From Bacteroidales bacterium UBA1745 (lineage in GTDB: Bacteria > Bacteroidota > Bacteroidia > Bacteroidales > UBA932), in assembly GCA_002314885.1 (NCBI GenBank), contig DCHT01000006.1, positions 1-10,470 of the forward strand: a stretch of DNA of 10,470 bases, given 5' to 3'. How positions within the stretch are numbered: the first letter of the stretch is position 1; each line of letters opens with the position of its first letter. This document shows, piece after piece, positions 5,125 to 10,470 of the stretch. The position numbers and the translations under genes were made by a program. The notes beneath the pieces were generated by a model, which was not told the origin of the DNA, did no database searches, and worked only from the letters and a program-made list of their open reading frames with translations.

Positions 5125-7505
5125 TATGCTGACTTACGTTTGTTGATGAATACTTTGCCGGTGTTGCCGTCGATAGTGATGATGTCGCCCGTCTGTATGA
5201 GTTCCATCGCATTTGCGGCGTTGACCACGGTCGGCAGGGCATATTCGCGGGCCACGACTACGCCGTGGGAGAGGGCGGAACCGATCTCGGTCACCATACC
5301 CGCCACGATGCTGTAATATGGCGACCAGCCTATGTCAGTGCTGGTTGCGACCATAATTTCGCCCTTCTGCAGGGCGGCTGCGTCCTCTTCGTTGCGCACG
5401 ATGCGGGCCACTCCGCTCGCCATACCGCGGGACACCGGAGTGCCGTTGAATACGGTCGCATTCGGGTCGGCATCGGCAGGGGAAAGCGGCTGCGGCACAC
5501 CTATGGTGGTATATGGGAACTTGAGGGCCTGCTGCTGAGGGTAGAGGCGCCTGCGGGCCATAGCCTTCTTCACGAGACCCTGGTCGCCCGCGAGCAGCTG
5601 ACCGACCTCCTCCTGAAGCAGGAAGTAGATGCAATCCTCGTCAGGCAGCACTCCGTTGCGCACCAGCAGCTTGGACAGCTGGCGGTAGGCCTGCTTGAAC
5701 TCGTCCAGGGCGAGTATGACCTTTGACTTGGTATATTCGCGGCAGCAGACTCCGTTGCGGGCCTTCTCGATGAAGCCGCTGACCATCCTGCGCTTGAGAC
5801 CGCTGTAGTTGCTGAGAATCTCGTCGGCATAGTCAGTCCAAGGCTTCTGCTCGCTTCCCTCGGCCTTTCCCTTGGTCGAAAGCACGCTCTTGAGGCTGGT
5901 CAGGAACGACTCGCGGTTGTCCCTCCAAGGACGGCTCATAATCTCCGGCTCGCGTATTCCGCGGTGGCCGTGACGCATCATGAACTCCTCGTAGGCCTTG
6001 CGCACGAAGGCGGAAGCCCTGTGGTCCATATAGTCCGCCAGCTGTTCGATGTCGTAGCCGGCGGTCTCAGGCTCGTCGGCGATCATCAGGTCGGCGAGGG
6101 TGTGCATCATCCTGAGGATGTTCGCGCTCTCGAACTCGTCCACCTGGGTCAGACAGCCGGCCACGAGGCTCTTGAAATGGTCCTTATCCTTGAAATCCTT
6201 TGCGCAGGAATCGAGCATCGCGCTCTGTCCGCCGGAGTAGTAGGATGCGTTGTAGTGCCAGTACTGGGCCCATTTGAGCAGGTCGAAATTATCCAGAATC
6301 TGCTTGTAGATGCCGTCGGCGTCCTGGGTGAGGTCGAAATGCAGGGCCTCGATGACCTTGTCCATTCCTTCCTTCGCCCTCTTGCCTCCGAAGACCATCT
6401 TCATCAGCGGGAGAGTGTTCTTCAGGCGCTGCCATCCACCGACCTTGAAGCTGATGTCGGCTATGTCCTTCAGCTGCTGTCCGCAGATGGACACGTCAAG
6501 GCTGTCCTTGGCCGTTCCGTAGACTGCGTGGCAGATCAGGTACATATTCGTCATATTGAAGAACATATGGTTGTAATATGGCGCGATGAAACTGAACGGA
6601 GGCATATCGTCGCCGCAGCAGCCGGTCTCCACGTAGGTCTGTTTGACGCCCCAATCGAGGGCATACATATTCGTGGATATATTAAGAGGTGTAACCGCAC
6701 CCGGCATCATTTCGCCTATATTTCCGGTCGTAAAGCCCTGTCCGACGGCGTCGAGAGGGGAGTCCAGCTCGTTCATCGTGACGGACTCGCTGATGGTGAT
6801 AGGACGCGCCTGGAGCCACTGGATAGTGCCGTCTTCGTCTATGGCCCATTCGAGGTCCATAGGCATTCCGAACACTTCCTCGGCAAGACGGCCGGCCTTT
6901 CCGAGGGCCACTGCCTCCTCCTTGCTCAGGACGGAGAACTTCGGCATCTGTTCCACCTCGTTGCCTCGTACGCGGTACTGCTGGGCGGACATCTTGCCCG
7001 ACACGAGGTTCTCGCCCAGGCCCGGCACTGCCTCCACGAGCACGAAGCCCGGGCGCATCGGGGCCTTGGAGAAGATCACGCCGGCGCAGCGGGCCTTGAC
7101 CATCTTCTGTACCACCACGTTCATCTCCGACTCGCCTCCGCGGAGGAAAGTCTTGGAGTAGTTCTCGGCAGTCACGTTGTGGAGGGAGTCCACGCAGTCC
7201 TGGGTGGCCTGCTTGACATCCTCTTCGCCGCAGACGTTGAGAATCGTGGAGAACTGTCCGGCTGCGGAGAAATCCGCACCGTCCTCAAGAGTGGCTGACG
7301 AGCGCACTGAAACCACGCCCATACCCCTCCTGGTGTATTCTGCAGCCACATCCGCGAAGTCGTCTTCAGCCTTGATACCCGTCACCACGAAGGCCTCAGG
7401 CACCTCAAAGCCGAACTTCACGAGGCTGTTGAGCCCTCTGGCCTTGCCACCCACCAACGGGAGCAATTCGGCCGGAATGCTCTTGATATCGTAAATTTTT
7501 GCCAT
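5124..7505 (-). CDS. PEP-synthase / rifampicin-phosphotransferase-like dikinase (793 aa)
   Basis: The N-terminal ATP-grasp domain (PPDK_N type) shows GGKARGLN (19-26), VRSSATLED (67-75), GQFSTILN and LEW...QARPIT (218-237). The middle has GNIGEMMPGAVTPL (261-274) and GHRGIREPEI, both typical of rifampicin phosphotransferase (Rph)-type enzymes. The C-terminus is the swivelling phosphohistidine domain with SALSHGVVVAREYALP, His747 being the predicted phosphorylated residue. There is no C-terminal PEP/pyruvate TIM barrel, so it is not a normal PEP synthase. By family logic it uses ATP to phosphorylate its own His, then passes the phosphate to an acceptor hydroxyl, releasing AMP and Pi, as Rph does with rifamycins and phenylphosphate synthase with phenol. 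The acceptor here is unknown; placement between an SDR and a BaiE-like gene suggests a hydroxylated pathway intermediate rather than an antibiotic (inference). It starts 10 bases after the SDR stop, and its TAA overlaps the next ATG. Confidence 0.92.
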   Translation of the reverse strand: MAKIYDIKSIPAELLPLVGGKARGLNSLVKFGFEVPEAFVVTGIKAEDDFADVAAEYTRRGMGVVSVRSSATLEDGADFSAAGQFSTILNVCGEEDVKQATQDCVDSLHNVTAENYSKTFLRGGESEMNVVVQKMVKARCAGVIFSKAPMRPGFVLVEAVPGLGENLVSGKMSAQQYRVRGNEVEQMPKFSVLSKEEAVALGKAGRLAEEVFGMPMDLEWAIDEDGTIQWLQARPITISESVTMNELDSPLDAVGQGFTTGNIGEMMPGAVTPLNISTNMYALDWGVKQTYVETGCCGDDMPPFSFIAPYYNHMFFNMTNMYLICHAVYGTAKDSLDVSICGQQLKDIADISFKVGGWQRLKNTLPLMKMVFGGKRAKEGMDKVIEALHFDLTQDADGIYKQILDNFDLLKWAQYWHYNASYYSGGQSAMLDSCAKDFKDKDHFKSLVAGCLTQVDEFESANILRMMHTLADLMIADEPETAGYDIEQLADYMDHRASAFVRKAYEEFMMRHGHRGIREPEIMSRPWRDNRESFLTSLKSVLSTKGKAEGSEQKPWTDYADEILSNYSGLKRRMVSGFIEKARNGVCCREYTKSKVILALDEFKQAYRQLSKLLVRNGVLPDEDCIYFLLQEEVGQLLAGDQGLVKKAMARRRLYPQQQALKFPYTTIGVPQPLSPADADPNATVFNGTPVSRGMASGVARIVRNEEDAAALQKGEIMVATSTDIGWSPYYSIVAGMVTEIGSALSHGVVVAREYALPTVVNAANAMELIQTGDIITIDGNTGKVFINKRKSA

Positions 7506-7515
7506 TGTTCATCAA

Positions 7516-8292
7516 TTAGAATATGTTCCACTTCCTGATAAGTCGGAGGACACAGGTCGGTATGAGCGCCACGCCTCCGTCGAGCAGTTTGGTCGAGAGG
7601 CCCGGTGTGAGCTGGGCCCTGCCTCTGAGTACTGCCCTCACGCCCTTGCGGGCCAGTTTCTCCGGGGTGATGATGTAGCCGAAGAAAAGTCCGGCTTTGA
7701 TTGCGCCCGGTTTGAGGTTGTAGAGAGTGGTTGCGACCGCACCCGGCCTCACGCAGCAGACGTTCACTCCCTTTCCGCGCAGTTCGACGTGAAGCGAACG
7801 CGAGAACATCTGGAGGAAGCCCTTGGTGGAGGAATAGGTGGCCATACGCTGGATTCCGAACTTGGAAGTCACGGAACTCATATTGATGATGTAGCCCTTG
7901 CCACGTGCGGCCATATCCTGACCGAAATAGTAGGCCAGCATCGCCGGCGTGTACACGTGGAGGTTTAGGATGAGGGAGTTGAAGCCTTCGGAATCGGCGA
8001 GGAAGTCACGGTCGTGATACACGCCCGCGTTGTTCACGAGCATCTCGACTTCTACTTCGTTTTCTTTGCACCAATTGTGGAGTTCGAGGGCCGATTCCTG
8101 CTTTCCGAGGTCCCTCACGAGGGCAAGGACGTCAATCTTGGGGAAGTCCTTGCGAAGGATGGCTGCCTTGTCTTCGATGGCAGCTTCATTGCTGACAATC
8201 AGAAGGTTGAAACCCTTCTCTGCCAGGACACGCGCGTACTCATAGCCTATGCCGGAGGACGCACCTGTCACTAAAGCGGTGTGCGTTTTCAT
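7516..8292 (-). CDS. SDR family NAD(P)-dependent oxidoreductase (258 aa)
   Basis: This is a classical short-chain dehydrogenase/reductase of normal length. TGASSGIG at 9-16 binds the cofactor, NNAG is at 87-90, and the catalytic tetrad is Asn110, Ser140, Tyr153 and Lys157 (YSSTK). Residue 35, after the second strand (LLIVSN), is Asn rather than Asp, which leans towards NADP(H), but I cannot be sure. A C-terminal stretch (LKPGAIKAGLFFGYIITPEKLARKG and a hydrophobic end ALIPTCVLRLI) resembles SDRs acting on long-chain acyl or steroid substrates. It is the first gene of the operon, 37 bases downstream of a good -7 box. In a bai-like reading it would act as a hydroxysteroid dehydrogenase; other SDR roles such as 3-oxoacyl reduction are equally possible from sequence alone. 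Confidence 0.93.
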   Translation of the reverse strand: MKTHTALVTGASSGIGYEYARVLAEKGFNLLIVSNEAAIEDKAAILRKDFPKIDVLALVRDLGKQESALELHNWCKENEVEVEMLVNNAGVYHDRDFLADSEGFNSLILNLHVYTPAMLAYYFGQDMAARGKGYIINMSSVTSKFGIQRMATYSSTKGFLQMFSRSLHVELRGKGVNVCCVRPGAVATTLYNLKPGAIKAGLFFGYIITPEKLARKGVRAVLRGRAQLTPGLSTKLLDGGVALIPTCVLRLIRKWNIF

Positions 8293-8323
8293 CTATATTA
8301 GATAGATGGGTTAAGAATCTATC
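8291..8323 (-). promoter_or_regulatory. Operon leader with two mutually exclusive small hairpins
   Basis: In the minus-strand leader, GATAGAT (8323-8317) can pair with ATCTATC (8307-8301). The same ATCTAT can instead pair with ATAGAT (8296-8291), whose last two bases are the AT of the SDR start codon. One fold hides the start and the other frees it. The stems are short (7 and 6 bp) and AT-rich, so a regulatory effect is only a possibility. Confidence 0.35.
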
Positions 8324-8328
8324 GGGCG

Positions 8329-8336
8329 CAAAGATA
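8329..8336 (-). promoter_or_regulatory. Promoter -7 box (TATCTTTG) of the seven-gene operon
   Basis: The minus strand reads TATCTTTG, a full match to the Bacteroidetes TAnnTTTG box, 36 bases ahead of the SDR ATG. The -33 position falls inside the proximal palindrome at 8348-8357, where no TTTG is seen; this would fit a promoter whose access is controlled by a regulator. The expected transcript start is near 8322. Confidence 0.7.
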
Positions 8337-8343
8337 GTAAATT

Positions 8344-8385
8344 TTTCCGACTAGTCGCCCTTGCCTGACAGCGACTAGTCGGAAA
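8344..8385. promoter_or_regulatory. Paired CGACTAGTCG palindromes: candidate operator
   Basis: CGACTAGTCG, itself a perfect 10-bp palindrome, occurs at 8348-8357 and 8372-8381, 24 bases centre to centre. Because each half is palindromic, the two also form a 15-bp stem (8344-8358 with 8371-8385) around a 12-base loop. It overlaps the symporter stop codon and lies directly upstream of the operon's -7 box. The minus strand continues with A-rich sequence rather than a T-run, so it is a poor terminator; a two-site operator is the better reading. Confidence 0.55.
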
Positions 8386-9364
8386 TCTTGCCGTTCGCCG
8401 CGAAGATGTTCGCCAGTATGGTCCCGGAGATGCTGTGCCAGGCGCAGGAAATGGCGCAAGGCACCACGGCGAGGGGATTGGTGGCCGCGAAGAAGGTGGT
8501 CGCCAGGTTGGTTGCCAGACCGGCATTCTGCATACCCACCTCGATGCTGATCGTGCGTTTCTTGGCGGTCGAAAACTTGAACAGGCGGCCGGCCAGATAG
8601 CCCAGCAGATAGCCCGTGCAGTTGTGACAGAAGACGATCGCGAAAGTGAAGAGGAAGAGCAGCAGACCGTTCTCCACGAGAGGGTCGTGCACGGTCGTCA
8701 CGACTCCGCCCACTATGCACGCGAGGCAGGTCACGCTCACGCCCGGCATACAAAGCTGTATCTTCTTGAAGACCTCCTTGCGACCCAGCCACAGATTCAG
8801 CAGGAAGCCCACTGCGATTGGGATTATGGTCACTATCAGGATCTGGCGGAACATTCCGAGGGCATCCACGTCCACCTTCGCCCCGGCCAGCCAGAGCACC
8901 AGCAGCGGCGTCAGGAACGGCGCCATCAGGGTTGAGGCGCAGGTCATACCCACCGAATAGGCCACGTCACCCTTGCACAGGAAGGACATAATGTTGCTCG
9001 AAACGCCTCCAGGGCAGCATCCGACCAGCACTATGCCTATCGTAATCGGAGTCGAATACGGGGCGAGGGCGGGTATCTTCGTGAAGGCCCACGCCAGCGA
9101 AAACGCCACCAGCGGCATAATCGTGAACTGCGCGGCCATACCTATCAATATATCCAGCGGCCGCTTCGCCAGCAGCTTGAAATCGGTCGGCGTCAGCGTC
9201 AGACCCATCGTCAGCATAATGACGCCCAGAATCACCGTCTGCGTATTACCCTTCACCCACGCGAAAAGCGACGGGCAGAAGAAACTGATCACCGCAGCGG
9301 CAATCACGAACAGACTCGCACGGCTGCTCAGAAGCTTGCTTAGGAACTGTATGACTTTGAACAT
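8375..9364 (-). CDS. Bile acid:sodium symporter (BASS/SBF) family transporter (329 aa)
   Basis: This is an integral membrane protein with about nine or ten hydrophobic segments spread over its length, typical of the BASS fold. Family marks seen are GVIMLTMGLTLTPTDF (about 47-62), GCCPGGVSSNIMSFLCKGD (115-133) and the unwound-helix region EVGMQNAGLATNLA (about 276-290), where the Glu and the Gln four residues on match sodium-site residues of the bacterial homologue ASBT_NM. BASS members carry bile acids, but also pantoate, pyruvate and other organic anions, so the family name alone does not prove a bile acid. It starts 6 bases after the exonuclease gene and may share its transcript; it ends inside the palindrome pair before the SDR operon. 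Import of the operon's substrate is an attractive inference from position and polarity. Confidence 0.93.
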   Translation of the reverse strand: MFKVIQFLSKLLSSRASLFVIAAAVISFFCPSLFAWVKGNTQTVILGVIMLTMGLTLTPTDFKLLAKRPLDILIGMAAQFTIMPLVAFSLAWAFTKIPALAPYSTPITIGIVLVGCCPGGVSSNIMSFLCKGDVAYSVGMTCASTLMAPFLTPLLVLWLAGAKVDVDALGMFRQILIVTIIPIAVGFLLNLWLGRKEVFKKIQLCMPGVSVTCLACIVGGVVTTVHDPLVENGLLLFLFTFAIVFCHNCTGYLLGYLAGRLFKFSTAKKRTISIEVGMQNAGLATNLATTFFAATNPLAVVPCAISCAWHSISGTILANIFAANGKISD

Positions 9365-9370
9365 AGTAGT

Positions 9371-9871
9371 CTACAATATTTCCACTGCTATCGCCGCGCA
9401 GGCTTCTGCGTCGGCGAGGGCGTGGTGATGGTTTGTGAGGTCGTAGCCGCAGGCGGCAGCCACGGTGTGCAGCTGGTGGTTGGGGAGGCGGCAGCCGAAA
9501 TGACGGCGTGAGGCCGTCAGCGTGTCGAGAAAAGTGTAGTCCGGATAGTCCATCCGATAGACGCGGAAGACGGATTTGAGGCAACCCTCGTCAAACTTCG
9601 CGTTATGCGCCACGAACGGCACGGGATCGCTGTCGATGCGCTCGCGCACCTGCTCCCACACCGCCTGGAAATTCGGCGCGTCGTCCGTATCCTGCGGCCC
9701 GAGCCCGTGCACCCGCCGGCAGAACCACTGATAGTAGTCCGGCTCCGGATGGATCAGACTGTAGAATCGGTCCACCACCACGCCTCCGCGCACGAACACT
9801 ATGCCCACGCTGCATACGCTCGTGGACTGTTCATTCGCTGTCTCGAAATCGATTGAATTAAAGTCCAGCAT
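9371..9871 (-). CDS. DEDDh 3'-5' exonuclease (DnaQ/epsilon-like, 166 aa)
   Basis: A single exonuclease domain with all key residues: Asp8 and Glu10 (IDFET), Asp94 in AHNAKFD, and His149 with Asp154 (HHALADAEA), the DEDDh pattern. HGLGPQDTDDAPNF (about 55-68) is the usual helix after the second strand. It is much shorter than polymerase III epsilon in E. coli and lacks the polymerase-binding tail, so it is a stand-alone DnaQ-like nuclease of the kind common in Bacteroidetes; its exact substrate (DNA or RNA ends) is not decidable here. It begins 31 bases after vsr, with a GAGGAG stretch just before the ATG, and ends 6 bases before the transporter gene. Co-transcription with vsr is likely and fits a repair theme. 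Confidence 0.92.
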   Translation of the reverse strand: MLDFNSIDFETANEQSTSVCSVGIVFVRGGVVVDRFYSLIHPEPDYYQWFCRRVHGLGPQDTDDAPNFQAVWEQVRERIDSDPVPFVAHNAKFDEGCLKSVFRVYRMDYPDYTFLDTLTASRRHFGCRLPNHQLHTVAAACGYDLTNHHHALADAEACAAIAVEIL

Positions 9872-9902
9872 TACTCCTCGTTTCCTGATAGTTTACAGTG
9901 CT

Positions 9903-10427
9903 TTATTCTTCGGCCTCTGATAGTTTTACTATACTTTTGGGCACATTCGCAAGTCTCTGCGATCGCTTGGTTCCGGCCTGCCTCTGCTTGCGCCTTTCTG
10001 CCTTCCAGGCCTTCCAGAGGCCGATATTTGCCGGCAGTTGTGCCGTGAGCGTCTCCATCGTCGCCTCGAATCTGTCGCTGTGCAGTTCGCACTCCCAGAC
10101 CGTGATGACCTGCCATCCGAGTGCCTTGAGTCGCGCATTGTCGATCGCGTCCCGCTGCTGATTTCGCGTCACCTTTGCCGCCCAGAACTCCGGATTCGTC
10201 TTCGGGTGAGTGTAGTGCGAGCAGCCCTGATGCCCGTGCCAGAAGCAGCCGTTCACGAAGACCACCGTGTGGTACTTCGCCAGCACTATGTCCGGCGTCC
10301 CCGGCAGCCTGCGCACATTCACCCTGAAGCGGAACCCCGCCCCGTGCAGCGCCTTCCGCAGCTTCATCTCCGGCTTCGTATTCTTCGACCGGATGCGCGA
10401 CATATTGTATGATCGATCGACGGGCAT
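9903..10427 (-). CDS. vsr: Very short patch repair endonuclease Vsr (174 aa)
   Basis: Vsr nicks 5' to the mismatched T at T:G mispairs arising by deamination of methylated cytosine made by a Dcm-type methylase. Seen here: RSYNMSRIRSKNTKPEM at the N-terminus, a near-invariant Vsr opening; RLPGTPDIVL with the catalytic Asp; VFVNGCFWHGHQGC with zinc-site Cys/His residues and the active-site His; and WQVITVWECEL. The Lys/Arg-rich C-terminal tail (KAERRKQRQAGTKRSQR) is extra length beyond the fold. I chose the ATG at 10427; the frame remains open to a TTG at 10457, but that lies inside the promoter. ATG at 10403 (MSRIRS) is a less likely alternative because RSYN is conserved. No cytosine methylase is in the window; one may sit just beyond 10470. 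The end of the gene is partly duplicated in the gap before the exonuclease. Confidence 0.93.
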   Translation of the reverse strand: MPVDRSYNMSRIRSKNTKPEMKLRKALHGAGFRFRVNVRRLPGTPDIVLAKYHTVVFVNGCFWHGHQGCSHYTHPKTNPEFWAAKVTRNQQRDAIDNARLKALGWQVITVWECELHSDRFEATMETLTAQLPANIGLWKAWKAERRKQRQAGTKRSQRLANVPKSIVKLSEAEE

Positions 10428-10444
10428 ATTGTTGACTTGCGGTG

Positions 10445-10452
10445 CAAAAATA
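10445..10452 (-). promoter_or_regulatory. Promoter -7 box (TATTTTTG) of vsr
   Basis: The minus strand reads TATTTTTG, a full TAnnTTTG match, 17 bases before the vsr ATG at 10427, giving a leader of only about 10 bases. The -33 element would lie at or past the window edge and cannot be checked. Confidence 0.6.
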
Positions 10453-10470
10453 CGCAAAAAAAAGAAGAGA

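Noticed and set aside
5964..7298. Plus-strand open frame of 444 codons opposite the phosphotransferase-like gene
   Set aside because: His/Leu/Val-rich translation typical of an antisense shadow; the minus frame carries all Rph/PEP-synthase motifs.
5124..7505. Reading the 793-aa protein as housekeeping PEP synthase (ppsA), despite its similar length
   Set aside because: The PEP-binding barrel is absent, the phosphohistidine domain is C-terminal, and the middle has Rph-type motifs.
10428..10457. Upstream TTG start for vsr giving 184 residues
   Set aside because: The added codons cover the -7 box TATTTTTG, and the conserved Vsr opening starts after the ATG at 10427.
1..10470. tRNA, rRNA, CRISPR arrays, insertion sequences or attachment sites
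   Set aside because: I looked for cloverleaf-like, rRNA-like, regularly spaced repeat and transposase signatures and saw none; the only repeats are the palindromes and the coding 12-bp repeat.

Overview
The window looks like a moderately GC-rich member of the Bacteroidales, most likely gut-associated (Alistipes/Rikenellaceae-like is a guess, not shown). The basis is Bacteroidetes-type -7 boxes (TAnnTTTG) at the right distance upstream of genes, the near absence of Shine-Dalgarno sites, and the protein styles. Every gene I can support lies on the minus strand, so the text runs from high to low coordinates.

Right part (10470 to 8375): a vsr mismatch endonuclease gene with its own promoter, a DEDDh 3'-5' exonuclease, and, 6 bases further on, a bile acid:sodium symporter (BASS) family transporter. 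Middle (8385 to 1042): a promoter preceded by a pair of palindromes, then seven tightly packed genes with overlaps or gaps of 10 bases at most. They encode an SDR dehydrogenase, a PEP-synthase/rifampicin-phosphotransferase-like enzyme, a SnoaL/NTF2-fold protein that looks very much like the bile acid dehydratase BaiE, a flavodoxin-ferredoxin fusion (EFR1 type), a HypA-like metallochaperone, a winged-helix multi-cluster ferredoxin, and a lipocalin-like/DUF7064-like protein. Left part (967 to 1): a YbjQ family protein and an unrecognised 100-residue protein, each followed by a related 35-bp palindrome, then an intergenic region with two similar strong hairpins.

The exciting candidate is the seven-gene operon with the transporter beside it. 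It has the parts for importing an amphipathic, sterol-like or polyketide-like molecule (BASS), oxidising or reducing a hydroxyl/keto group (SDR), ATP-dependent phosphorylation of a hydroxyl (PEP-synthase-like enzyme without the PEP barrel), dehydration or isomerisation (BaiE-like, with the Tyr/Asp/His triad kept), and low-potential reduction (two Fe-S proteins). This would be a bai-like but differently composed pathway. The gene families are seen in the sequence; the shared substrate and its identity are inference.
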